Assembly (NCBI GenBank): GCA_964361105.1
Contig: CAYHZG010000010.1
Span: 1 to 14,449, forward strand
Direction: 5' to 3'
Source of the DNA: CAYHZG01 sp964361105
Lineage (GTDB): Bacteria > Patescibacteriota > Minisyncoccia > 2-02-FULL-40-12
DNA: 14,449 nt
Numbering within the stretch: the first letter of the stretch is position 1; each line of letters opens with the position of its first letter. Positions 6,813 to 13,197 of the stretch are shown here, one piece after another. The position numbers and the translations under genes were made by a program. Under the pieces are notes generated by a model that was not told where the DNA came from, did no database searches, and worked only from the letters and a program-made list of their open reading frames with translations.

Positions 6813-7352
6813 TTAACTTTTCACTGGAAACCCAATTAATTTCAATAATTCGACTCCTTCTTCTTTGGTTTTGGCCGTGGTCGCAACCGTAACCTGAAAA
6901 GAAAAAATGTCTTTTGACGATTCATACACCACTTCCGGAAAAATTATCTGTTCTTTAATGCCAATATTCAAACTACCCTTTTGGTCAAATGATTTGATTT
7001 CAATCCCTCTGAAGTCGCGCGATCTTGGTAAAGCAATAGCAATAAGCCGGTCAAGAAAATCATACATTCTTTTTCCTCTTAAAGTTGAGACCAAACCAAC
7101 CACCATACCCTGCCTGATTTTAAAACCGGAAATTGATTTTCTAGCGGCTCTTTGGGCCGGCTTTTGGCCGGTAATCAAAGCAATATCCCTTTCGACCCTT
7201 TCTTTAAAATTCTTATCGGTTCCAATTCTTCCTGATCCGATATTAACCGCCACTTTTTCAATCTTGGGTACAGCCATAATATTTGGGTATCCAAACCTTT
7301 TCATCATTGATGGTATTACTTCTTTACGATATTTGTCTAATAATCGTGGCAT
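6813..7352 (-). CDS. rplE: 50S ribosomal protein L5 (uL5)
   Basis: L5 binds 5S rRNA and contacts the P-site tRNA and S13. The 179-residue protein matches bacterial length and motifs: LLDKYRKEVIPSMMKRFGYPNIMAVPKIEKVAVNIGSG, TGQKPAQRAARKSISGFKIRQGM, LRGKRMYDFLDRLIAIALPRSRDFRGI, and the C-terminal TVATTAKTKEEGVELLKLIGFP. ATG at 7352 has no Shine-Dalgarno; a large repeat element ends only 3 nt upstream of it. Confidence 0.97.
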   Translation of the reverse strand: MPRLLDKYRKEVIPSMMKRFGYPNIMAVPKIEKVAVNIGSGRIGTDKNFKERVERDIALITGQKPAQRAARKSISGFKIRQGMVVGLVSTLRGKRMYDFLDRLIAIALPRSRDFRGIEIKSFDQKGSLNIGIKEQIIFPEVVYESSKDIFSFQVTVATTAKTKEEGVELLKLIGFPVKS

Positions 7353-7355
7353 ACC

Positions 7356-7547
7356 AATGTTGTCTGCGAGCGTAGCGAGTAGCTACAACATTGAGTCAGA
7401 GCACTTAACTCTGTTATGTGCTCGATCGAGCACATAATTTTATTGTGTGCTCTGACACCGAGCACTCAGCAGTAAGAATGATTTTCTTTGCTGAGTGCTC
7501 GGTAACTTTTTGTAACTGTGCTCGCTTCGCTGCGCTCAGACAAAAAC
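7356..7547. repeat. Repeat element copy A, four hairpins, between rplX and rplE
   Basis: Positions 7356-7513 match 10588-10745 at 154 of 158 bases, and 7380-7513 is identical. Hairpins on the + strand: h4 AATGTTGT/ACAACATT at the rplE end; h3 GTCAGAGCAC/GTGCTCTGAC enclosing a 24-bp palindrome centred on GATC; h2 a perfect 15-bp stem ACCGAGCACTCAGCA (7457-7471) with its complement (7489-7503); h1 near AACTTTTTGT and ACAAAAACTT (about 7504-7548). The mRNA order is h1 to h4. The element starts right after the rplX TAA and stops 3 nt before the rplE ATG. Confidence 0.9.
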
Positions 7548-7853
7548 TTAATTTTCGCCTTTACACTTTTTGCAAATTCTGATTAGTTTTTTGTCTTCGT
7601 GCTTGATACCCATCCGGGCTGGCTTTCCACAATGCCGGCAGACAAGCATTACATTTGAAATATCAATTGGCCTTGGTCTTGAAACTACTTCCCCTTTTTG
7701 GCCCTGTCTTTTAGGCTTCTGGTGTTTTTTAACCAGGTTCAATCCTTCCACTATAACTTTGTAATCCTTTGGGAAAGCGCGCAAAACCTTGCCGGTTTTA
7801 CCACGGTCTTTACCAATTAACATTATGACATTGTCGCCAGTTCTTAATTTCAT
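7548..7853 (-). CDS. rplX: 50S ribosomal protein L24 (uL24)
   Basis: L24 starts large-subunit assembly by binding the 5' part of 23S rRNA. The 101-residue protein opens with the KOW motif ([23 protein letters not shown]), then [13 protein letters not shown] and a C-terminal zinc-ribbon-like set of cysteines: C72, C75, C94 and C97. Such a CxxC pair set occurs in some bacterial L24 proteins. ATG overlaps the rplN stop as ATGA. The TAA stop directly abuts a repeat element. Confidence 0.96.
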   Translation of the reverse strand: MKLRTGDNVIMLIGKDRGKTGKVLRAFPKDYKVIVEGLNLVKKHQKPKRQGQKGEVVSRPRPIDISNVMLVCRHCGKPARMGIKHEDKKLIRICKKCKGEN

Positions 7854-8221
7854 ACTAATTCTTCAGCCATTGAAGCAATGGTGTTAAAACCTCTTTCCTT
7901 AACTTCTCTTGCCACTGGGCCAAAAATTCTAGTGGCTTTGGGCTCCTTGCCTTCAATAACCACTACGGCATTATCATCAAATCTTATATATGACCCATCT
8001 TTTCTTCTTAATGGTTTTTTTTGTCTTACAATCAAAGCCCGGATAACATCTTTTTTCTTAATCCCGCTTTTGGCTCTTGGTTCGGCTTCTTTGACCGAAC
8101 CAACAATAATATCTCCTACTTCTCCATATTTTCCTTTATGACCTTTCAAAACTCGAATTACGCCAATAATTTTGGCGCCAGAGTTATCGGCTACTGAAAT
8201 AATACTTCTTAGTTGAATCAC
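7850..8221 (-). CDS. rplN: 50S ribosomal protein L14 (uL14)
   Basis: L14 lies at the subunit interface and binds silencing factor RsfS and S-subunit bridges. At 123 residues with [82 protein letters not shown] and a C-terminal IASMAEELV it is entirely standard. It starts at GTG 8221, overlapping the rpsQ stop as GTGA, and overlaps rplX by 4 nt, so rpsQ-rplN-rplX are likely translationally coupled. Confidence 0.97.
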   Translation of the reverse strand: MIQLRSIISVADNSGAKIIGVIRVLKGHKGKYGEVGDIIVGSVKEAEPRAKSGIKKKDVIRALIVRQKKPLRRKDGSYIRFDDNAVVVIEGKEPKATRIFGPVAREVKERGFNTIASMAEELV

Positions 8222-8463
8222 AATTTAGAAACGACTCTCCATCTTTTATCTTTTGACATCGGCTTTGTTTCTTCTATTAAAACTCTATCCCCGACATGGT
8301 ATTCGTTATTTTCGTCATGGGCCTTGAACTTTTTTGTCACCTTAAAATACTTTTTATATTTCGGATGCTTCTTTAAACGGACAATTGAAACAACCACGGT
8401 TTTGGTCATTTTATCTGAAACCACGATTCCCTTTAACCTTCTTTTACGTATAATTTTATCCAT
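8218..8463 (-). CDS. rpsQ: 30S ribosomal protein S17 (uS17)
   Basis: S17 is a primary 16S rRNA binder in the 30S body. The 81-residue OB-fold protein contains [70 protein letters not shown] split over typical S17 strands, with the signature [18 protein letters not shown] intact. The ATG at 8463 has no Shine-Dalgarno. The rpmC gene that normally precedes rpsQ is absent; the 109-nt spacer holds a repeat element. Confidence 0.97.
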   Translation of the reverse strand: MDKIIRKRRLKGIVVSDKMTKTVVVSIVRLKKHPKYKKYFKVTKKFKAHDENNEYHVGDRVLIEETKPMSKDKRWRVVSKL

Positions 8464-8484
8464 AAAATTATTTTCTTATTTGCG

Positions 8485-8572
8485 CACCGAGCACTCAGCA
8501 AAGAAAATCACTTTCACTGCTGAGTGCTCGGTAACTTTTTGTAGCTGCTCGCTTACGCTCGCAGACAAAAAC
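8485..8572. repeat. Repeat element copy C, short two-hairpin form, between rplP and rpsQ
   Basis: This copy keeps h2, the perfect 15-bp stem (8486-8500 with 8518-8532), and h1 next to the rplP stop. It lacks h3 and h4 of copies A and B. The h2 loop differs from copies A/B in sequence while the stem is identical. In h1 on the mRNA strand, CTGC-GAGC-GTAA-GCGA-GCAG folds as a small hairpin with GA/GA mismatches. As in copies A and B, the element begins with GTTTTTGTC directly after a TAA stop. Confidence 0.88.
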
Positions 8573-8977
8573 TTATCTTTTTATAAATTTTGTTTTAATC
8601 GGCAGTTTATGACTGGCTAATTCCAGGGCCTCTTTGGCTACTTCTTCTGAAACGCCGTCAAGTTCAAATATCACTTTTCCGGCTTCAACCGGCGCCACAA
8701 AGTGGCTCAAACTACCGGCGCCGCCGCCCATGCCAAGTTCTGGACTTCGGGCCGTCCGGGGCTTATCTGGAAAAACCCTAATCCAAATTTTCCCTCCTTT
8801 TTGAAGATACCTAAGCAGGGTGCGTCTCGCTGCCTCTAACTGATTAACCGTAAGCCAATTTGACTCCATTGCTTTCAAGCCATAAGAACCGAATGACAAA
8901 TCGGTTCCGCGAGTGGCGATTGCTCTTAAACGGCCCTTATGAACTTTTGGATGTTTAATTCTTCTTGGTTGCAACAT
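8573..8977 (-). CDS. rplP: 50S ribosomal protein L16 (uL16), variant loop
   Basis: L16 helps position A-site tRNA near the peptidyl transferase centre. The 134-residue protein is full length, with LQPRRIKHPKVHKGRLRAIATRG, FGSYGLKAMESNWLTVNQLEAARR and GGKIWIRVFPDKP. The usual basic loop RMGKGKG reads GMGGGAG (82-88), losing the Arg equivalent to E. coli R81 and two Lys. Downstream VAPVEAGKVIFELDGV is normal. The ATG at 8977 lies inside the end of rpsC, a 23-nt overlap. Confidence 0.96.
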   Translation of the reverse strand: MLQPRRIKHPKVHKGRLRAIATRGTDLSFGSYGLKAMESNWLTVNQLEAARRTLLRYLQKGGKIWIRVFPDKPRTARSPELGMGGGAGSLSHFVAPVEAGKVIFELDGVSEEVAKEALELASHKLPIKTKFIKR

Positions 8978-9599
8978 TTCCTTTATATATCCAAACCTTT
9001 ACCCCAACGGTTCCATAAGTGGTATAGGCGGTATTTTTAGCAAAATCAATATCAGCCGTCAGGGTTTGCAAAGGCATCAAACCATCTTCCATATGTTCGG
9101 TTCTGGCAATGTCCGACCCGTTCAGGCGGCCTTTGATTTCAATTTTTACCCCTTTGACTTCCCGATGTGACCCGATTTTAGCCAGGGCCTGTTTCATGGT
9201 TCTTCTAAACGGCATTCTTCTCTCGATCCGTTCAACAATCTGTTCGGCCATGATATTAGCCGATGTTTCAGGATTTTTATATTCCTGAATTTCAATTCTT
9301 ACCGGCGTTTTGTCTTTGACCAATCTGTCAATCTCTTTTTTCAGCTCGTCACTACCCGAACCAGCCCGACCAATAATCAAACCGGGCCTTGAGGTATGAA
9401 TTATGACTTTCAGCTGCCCAGGGTTTCTTTCAATCTCAAGTAAAGCCACGCCCATAAACCTTAACTTTTTTTCCAGAAATTGCCTTATCCGAACATCATC
9501 TTTCAAATACTTGATTAAATCGCGCTTGGAAAAATAGCGGGACCGCCAGTCCTGGCTAAAACCGATTCTCATTGAAATTGGTGATATTTTTTGTCCCAT
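8955..9599 (-). CDS. rpsC: 30S ribosomal protein S3 (uS3)
   Basis: S3 lies at the mRNA entry pore and has ribosomal helicase activity with S4 and S5. The 214-residue protein starts MGQKISPISMRIGFSQDWRS, has a KH domain with GXXG as GLIIGRAGSG (about 74-83), and the C-terminal domain MPFRRTMKQALAKIGSHREVKGVKIEIKGRLNGSDIARTE. It ends with TTYGTVGVKVWIYKG. Length is normal. It lies 11 nt after rplV and overlaps rplP. Confidence 0.98.
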   Translation of the reverse strand: MGQKISPISMRIGFSQDWRSRYFSKRDLIKYLKDDVRIRQFLEKKLRFMGVALLEIERNPGQLKVIIHTSRPGLIIGRAGSGSDELKKEIDRLVKDKTPVRIEIQEYKNPETSANIMAEQIVERIERRMPFRRTMKQALAKIGSHREVKGVKIEIKGRLNGSDIARTEHMEDGLMPLQTLTADIDFAKNTAYTTYGTVGVKVWIYKGNVATKKN

Positions 9600-9610
9600 A
9601 CTTTAAGTGT

Positions 9611-10159
9611 TTAAACTGCCTTTCTTTGAAACATCCTACGACCCAATGTCTTGATTCTGCCAAAAGTTCCTTTTTTGGAAACTTTTTCTATTTCTTTTTT
9701 TGCTTTAAGTTTTCGTTCAACTTTAACTTCTTTCTTTTCCTTACCCTCCGGAGCTTTAGCGAAGGAGGGTTCAATTTTTGGCATCTTAGCCACTGCCTCT
9801 TCTTTCTTTTTTCTCTTTTCTCCTTCTAGTTCGTCTAAAACCACCTTTATGTGCGATGTTTTTCTTTGAATCGGCATTGCTAAACCAAAACCCTTTGGCT
9901 TAAACCTTTTAAGCTTCATCCCTTCATTCACGGTTATTTCTTTTATATAGAGGTAGTTTTTATCCAAACCAAAATTATTCCGGGCATTGGCGACGGCTGA
10001 ATCCAAAAGCTTGCTTAAGGGTTTAGCCGATCTTTTGGTCAAATACCTTAACTGAGCCTGAGCTGAATCAACATCTAAACCTTTTAAAATATCAACTACC
10101 GCCCTGACTTTTCGGGGGGTTATCCGTAAATAATTTAATTGGGCAGTTATTTGTGGCAT
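9611..10159 (-). CDS. rplV: 50S ribosomal protein L22 (uL22) with long C-terminal extension
   Basis: L22 lines the peptide exit tunnel. The core (residues 1-112) is standard: AQLNYLRITPRKVRAVVDILKGLDV, AQAQLRYLTKRSAKPLSKLLDSAVANARNNF and the tunnel loop KRFKPKGFGLAMPIQRKTSHIKVVL. The protein is 182 residues against the usual ~110 because of a lysine- and glutamate-rich tail. In that tail, EPSFAKAPEGKEKKE is encoded by a palindromic repeat (9744-9769) that also occurs in rplW and between genes. The last part, GRIKTLGRRMFQRKAV, is basic. Confidence 0.96.
   Translation of the reverse strand: MPQITAQLNYLRITPRKVRAVVDILKGLDVDSAQAQLRYLTKRSAKPLSKLLDSAVANARNNFGLDKNYLYIKEITVNEGMKLKRFKPKGFGLAMPIQRKTSHIKVVLDELEGEKRKKKEEAVAKMPKIEPSFAKAPEGKEKKEVKVERKLKAKKEIEKVSKKGTFGRIKTLGRRMFQRKAV
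9744..9769. repeat. 26-bp palindrome inserted in frame in rplV
   Basis: On the + strand the hairpin is CCCTCC, GGAGC, TTTA, GCGAA, GGAGGG. The outer 6-bp arms pair, then a GG/AA-type mismatch with A-G, then GC/GC closing a TTTA loop. It encodes the PSFAKAPEG portion of L22. The same module is in rplW (11947-11972), the rplO-secY spacer (4012-4037) and the rplE-rpsN spacer (6780-6801). Confidence 0.88.
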
Positions 10160-10165
10160 GATTAT

Positions 10166-10223
10166 ATTTACTAGCGAGCCCTCAGGTGAAAATTTATTTT
10201 CATCTGGGGCAAGCGAAGTAAAT
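10166..10223. repeat. 58-nt hairpin in the rpsS-rplV spacer
   Basis: ATTTACT (10166-10172) pairs with AGTAAAT (10217-10223). CCTCAGGTGAAAA (10180-10192) pairs with TTTTCATCTGGGG (10197-10209) with two G-T wobbles. Between the stems both strands read AGCGA, an internal loop of the GAGCGA type seen in other elements here. It fills most of the 80-nt spacer and has no U-tract. Confidence 0.7.
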
Positions 10224-10239
10224 TCAATCGTTCTTACGC

Positions 10240-10584
10240 TTATTTCTTCGTCTCTTCTGGTGCTGCCTTAGCTGCTTGAGCGACTTCTATTTCTTTCTGC
10301 TTGGCCTGGGCCTCAAGCTCTCTTTGCATTTTTCCACCATGCCTCGTAAATTTTTTGGTCAAGCTGAACTCTCCCAGCTTGTGGCCGACCATTTCCTCGG
10401 TGATGAAAACCGGAATGTGGATTTTACCGTTATGAACCCCGATGGTAAAACCAATCATTTCAGGGATAATGGTCGAATCCCGTGACCAGGTTTTAATCAC
10501 TGTTTTGTCGCCTGCTTTAAGTCGACTCAACTTTTTGAGCAACTTTTGATCAACGTATGGACCTTTTTTAAGTGACCTGGACAT
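10240..10584 (-). CDS. rpsS: 30S ribosomal protein S19 (uS19) with C-terminal extension
   Basis: S19 sits at the top of the 30S head with S13. The core [72 protein letters not shown] is standard. The 114-residue length exceeds the usual ~92 because of a Lys/Glu/Ala-rich tail ending [12 protein letters not shown] at 10584 has no Shine-Dalgarno and lies 3 nt after the end of repeat copy B. Confidence 0.97.
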   Translation of the reverse strand: MSRSLKKGPYVDQKLLKKLSRLKAGDKTVIKTWSRDSTIIPEMIGFTIGVHNGKIHIPVFITEEMVGHKLGEFSLTKKFTRHGGKMQRELEAQAKQKEIEVAQAAKAAPEETKK

Positions 10585-10587
10585 GCG

Positions 10588-10774
10588 AATGTTGTCTATG
10601 AGCGAAGCGAATAGCTACAACATTGAGTCAGAGCACTTAACTCTGTTATGTGCTCGATCGAGCACATAATTTTATTGTGTGCTCTGACACCGAGCACTCA
10701 GCAGTAAGAATGATTTTCTTTGCTGAGTGCTCGGTAACTTTTTGTTACCAATCGCTTCGCTCTTGGACAAAAAC
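10588..10774. repeat. Repeat element copy B, four hairpins, between rplB and rpsS
   Basis: This is the near-identical partner of 7356-7547. The 134 bp 10612-10745 match 7380-7513 exactly, loops included. h2 arms are 10689-10703 and 10721-10735. In h4 the copy reads CTAT-GAGC-GAA-GCGA-ATAG where copy A reads CTGC-GAGC-GTA-GCGA-GTAG, so stem changes keep pairing. In h1 the stem is CCAA/TTGG around GAGC-GAA-GCGA. It starts immediately after the rplB TAA and ends 3 nt before the rpsS ATG, the same offsets as copy A. Confidence 0.9.
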
Positions 10775-11599
10775 TTATTTACGCCTTCTAATAATCAAAT
10801 TATCTGACTTCTTTTTCCTCTTTCTTGTCTTTACTCCCCGGGCTGGTTTGCCCCAAGGAGTTTTCGGACCGGTAAGACCAATCGGCTGAGCGCCTTCGCC
10901 GCCGCCGTGAGGATGATCAACCGGATTCATGGCTGAACCGCGAACACGAGGTCGTCGGCCAAGCCAACGCGACCGCCCGGCCTTGCCTAAATTTATATGA
11001 ATATGCTCCGGGTTTGAAATTTGGCCGATTGAAGCATAGCTTTCCGCCAAAACCATCCTGATTTCGCCGGAAGGCATCTTTAACTGAGTATATTTACCTT
11101 CAGTGGCAAGAACCTGGGCAGATGAACCGGCTCCACGGGCAATCTTTCCACCCTGACCTGGATTTAACTCAATGTTATGAACCATGGTTCCTTGAGGTAT
11201 GTATTTTAATTTCATGCGGTTTCCGATTTCGAGGCTCCCTTTAGCCGAAAATGTTTGGATTTTACTTCCGACTTTAAACCCTTCTGGAGCCAAAATATAT
11301 CTTTTTTCGCCATCAGGATAAGTAACCAAGGCGATTCTTGCGCTCCTAAAAGGATCATACTCAAGGGCTTTAACTTTTGCCGGAATATCAATTTTAAATT
11401 GTTTAAAATCAATCAATCGATACAATTTTTTATGGCCGCCGCCGCGATGCCATGACGTAATGCGTCCGGTATTTGCCCTACCCAAACTTCTTTTAAAGCT
11501 TTTAACCAGTGCCCTCAAGGGCCTTTTTTTGCTTAAACCGCCAAAATCATATCCGGTCATCTGGCGCCTGCTTGGGGTTGTTGGACGATATTGTTTCAT
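10775..11599 (-). CDS. rplB: 50S ribosomal protein L2 (uL2)
   Basis: L2 is needed for subunit joining and peptidyl transferase centre assembly. The 274-residue protein has the family length and motifs: KQYRPTTPSRRQMTGYDF, NTGRITSWHRGGGHKKLYRLIDF, GDxSKIQTF-type strands, NPGQGGKIARGAGSSAQVLA, RSRWLGRRPRVRGSAMNPVDHPHGGGEG with the essential histidine in the HPHGGGEG loop, and a basic C-terminus. ATG at 11599 follows the rplW stop by 4 nt. The TAA abuts repeat copy B. Confidence 0.98.
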   Translation of the reverse strand: MKQYRPTTPSRRQMTGYDFGGLSKKRPLRALVKSFKRSLGRANTGRITSWHRGGGHKKLYRLIDFKQFKIDIPAKVKALEYDPFRSARIALVTYPDGEKRYILAPEGFKVGSKIQTFSAKGSLEIGNRMKLKYIPQGTMVHNIELNPGQGGKIARGAGSSAQVLATEGKYTQLKMPSGEIRMVLAESYASIGQISNPEHIHINLGKAGRSRWLGRRPRVRGSAMNPVDHPHGGGEGAQPIGLTGPKTPWGKPARGVKTRKRKKKSDNLIIRRRK

Positions 11600-11603
11600 A
11601 AAA

Positions 11604-11999
11604 TTAAGCGTGAGATACTTCTATGGTGTATCCTTTTTCTAAAGTTACCACTGCCTTTTTAAAGCCGGGCTTCCAGCCCTCAAAACGGCCAACCTGTCTT
11701 TTTTTACCAAGCGTGTTTATAATTCTCACATCTTTAACTTTCACATCATACAGTTTTTCAATCGCCTTCTTGACTTCAACTTTATTGGTCTTTTGCCAAA
11801 CCCTAAAAACGTACTTATTTTTGCCTGATGAATTAACTGCCTTCTCGGTCACGACTGGTTTTTCAATTATCTTATAAAACCTTGGGTCTTTGCCTTGGGG
11901 TAACCCAACCTTGGCCTCTCTCTTCTCGGCTTCCTTATTCTCCTTGCCCTCCGTAGCTTTAGCGAAGGAGGGTTCTTTTTTTCTTTTGAATAATGCCAT
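11604..11999 (-). CDS. rplW: 50S ribosomal protein L23 (uL23) with N-terminal extension
   Basis: L23 lies at the tunnel exit and docks trigger factor and SRP. The core begins near residue 40 at RFYKIIEKPVVTEKAV and continues NKYVFRVWQKTNKVEVKKAIEKLYDVKVKDVRIINTLGKKRQVGR and the C-terminal KKAVVTLEKGYTIEVS. The 131-residue length includes about 38 extra N-terminal residues. These contain EPSFAKATEGKENKE, encoded by a palindromic repeat (11947-11972) nearly the same as that in rplV. Confidence 0.96.
   Translation of the reverse strand: MALFKRKKEPSFAKATEGKENKEAEKREAKVGLPQGKDPRFYKIIEKPVVTEKAVNSSGKNKYVFRVWQKTNKVEVKKAIEKLYDVKVKDVRIINTLGKKRQVGRFEGWKPGFKKAVVTLEKGYTIEVSHA
11947..11972. repeat. 26-bp palindrome inserted in frame in rplW
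   Basis: The + strand reads CCCTCC, GTAGC, TTTA, GCGAA, GGAGGG, differing from the rplV copy at a single position (T for G). It encodes PSFAKATEG in the non-conserved N-terminal extension of L23. Confidence 0.88.
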
Positions 12000-12000
12000 T

Positions 12001-12062
12001 TTATAATTATGAGCGAGGATGATTGAAAGTTATTTCAGTTCATCCGAGCGAATTAATTATAT
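12001..12062. repeat. 62-nt hairpin filling the rplD-rplW spacer
   Basis: An outer A/T stem (TATAATTA near 12003-12010 with TAATTATA near 12054-12061) and an inner stem GGATGA/TCATCC with TGAAA/TTTCA flank an internal loop in which both strands read GAGCGA (12011-12016 and 12046-12051). GAGCGA against GAGCGA can form G-A, A-G, G-C, C-G, G-A, A-G pairs. It spans the gap between the two genes. Confidence 0.7.
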
Positions 12063-12068
12063 GGATTC

Positions 12069-12734
12069 TTATCCATATTTAAGATACGTTTTCTCTATCA
12101 CTGGAATCGCCTCTTTTAACAAAACCAGATACTTTTTCTCCAAAACATCCGTCGTATTCAAACTGTCAGCCCGGACTATTTTTGCAAAATCTAAGTTCTT
12201 GGTTGCTTTAATCAAATTTTTATCTGAATCGGGTTGGACCAACAAAATTGAATCATGCTTCTTTCTTGTCTTCTTATAGTCATTGAAATTGACAGAAATC
12301 TTTTCTAAAATTTCTTTCATCCTTTTGGTCTTTGTTTCATTTAAAGAAATAAGATCCAAAACCATTAACTGATTGTCTTTGACTTTTGAGCTCAAGGCCA
12401 TAAACAAGGCCTTTTGTTTGGCTTTCTTATTCATCTTTTTTGAATATATTTTTTCTTTAAGCGGACCGTGAGTCACGCCGCCGCCTTTCCAAATAGGCGA
12501 GCGAATTGAACCATGGCGCGCCCGACCAGTGCCTTTTTGCCGCCACGGTTTTTTGCCGCCTCCCCTGACTTCACCTCTCCCTTTGGTGTGAGCTAAAGGT
12601 TGTCGGACGTTGGCCATCTGGGTTAAAACTGCCTGATTAACCAAATCCGGATTAATCTCAATATTAAAAATCCGGTCTGGCAAATTAACCTCTCCTATTT
12701 TTTCTGCTTTTTGATTGTATAAACCGACTTTCAT
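12069..12734 (-). CDS. rplD: 50S ribosomal protein L4 (uL4)
   Basis: L4 lines the exit tunnel and, in E. coli, represses the S10 operon. From the ATG at 12734 the protein is 221 residues (MKVGLYNQKAEKIGEV), normal length. The tunnel loop motif is GGGKKPWRQKGTGRARHGSIRSPIWKGGGVTHGP. The C-terminal half carries the usual A/B/C strands with VLDLISLNETKTKRM. An in-frame TTG at 12743 is a weaker start. The ATG follows the rplC TAA by 10 nt. Confidence 0.96.
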   Translation of the reverse strand: MKVGLYNQKAEKIGEVNLPDRIFNIEINPDLVNQAVLTQMANVRQPLAHTKGRGEVRGGGKKPWRQKGTGRARHGSIRSPIWKGGGVTHGPLKEKIYSKKMNKKAKQKALFMALSSKVKDNQLMVLDLISLNETKTKRMKEILEKISVNFNDYKKTRKKHDSILLVQPDSDKNLIKATKNLDFAKIVRADSLNTTDVLEKKYLVLLKEAIPVIEKTYLKYG

Positions 12735-12744
12735 AATTTTCAAT

Positions 12745-13170
12745 TTATAAACCTATTATCTTTAACACCGTTCCGCGTCTTCCCGGGACTGCCCCTTTAA
12801 CCGCTATAAAGCCCAATTCTTTATCAATCTTAACTACCTCTAAATTTCTTACCGTAACTTTATTTACCCCCATATGGCCGGCCATCCTGATTCCTTTTAA
12901 AGTGTGCTGGGGAAATCTTTGGCCGATTGAACCGGGAGCTCTTTCCATTCCCTTGTGGCCGTGGCTAGCTGGCAAACCGGAAAAACCGTGCCTCTTTACC
13001 ACCCCCTGAAAACCTTTGCCTTTAGAAATTCCGCTCACCTTAACTTTGTCTCCTTCCTTGATTTCCAGATTTTCTAATGAATCTGCCTCAATCAAAGTCA
13101 CCGGGATAACCCGACCGTCTTCTTTGAATAATTGGGACATTCCTAATTTTTTGCCAATAACTTCTGCCAT
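12745..13170 (-). CDS. rplC: 50S ribosomal protein L3 (uL3), short form
   Basis: L3 helps start 50S assembly and reaches the peptidyl transferase centre. From the ATG at 13170 (MAEVIGKKLGMSQLF) the protein is 141 residues, against ~205-210 in most bacteria. The N-terminus, VSGISKGKGFQGVVKRHGF, GSIGQRFPQHTLKGIRMAGHMG and VKGAVPGRRG are present. Missing is about 60 residues between IPVTLIEADS and IKEGDKVKVSGISKGKG, corresponding to part of the barrel domain. Reading frame is intact, so this is a deletion or natural short form rather than a frameshift. A GTG at 13200 is in frame but falls inside the terminator-like hairpin and is rejected. Confidence 0.94.
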   Translation of the reverse strand: MAEVIGKKLGMSQLFKEDGRVIPVTLIEADSLENLEIKEGDKVKVSGISKGKGFQGVVKRHGFSGLPASHGHKGMERAPGSIGQRFPQHTLKGIRMAGHMGVNKVTVRNLEVVKIDKELGFIAVKGAVPGRRGTVLKIIGL

Positions 13171-13176
13171 GAAATT

Positions 13177-13197
13177 AAAAAGGCGCTTCAGCGCGCC
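13177..13197 (-). terminator. Terminator-like hairpin just before rplC
   Basis: On the mRNA strand GGCGC (13197-13193) pairs with GCGCC (13186-13182) around GCTGAA, followed by TTTTTAATTTC (13181-13171) and then the rplC ATG. This is the only site in the window with both a GC stem and a T run in the operon direction. A competing stem, GCTTTAGCG (13219-13211) with CGCTGAAGC (13193-13185), would disrupt it. Confidence 0.45.

Noticed and set aside
7457..7503. 15-bp stem h2 as a rho-independent terminator
   Set aside because: On the mRNA strand the stem is followed by GTCAGAGCAC and not by a T run, and essential genes lie downstream; the same holds for copies B and C.
7356..10774. CRISPR array
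   Set aside because: The repeats are long, self-complementary, three in number and separated by genes, without regular short spacers.
10650..10889. Plus-strand frames sharing a peptide with one near 8500
   Set aside because: The shared peptide is just the translation of the h2 repeat; both frames lie antisense to repeats and ribosomal genes.
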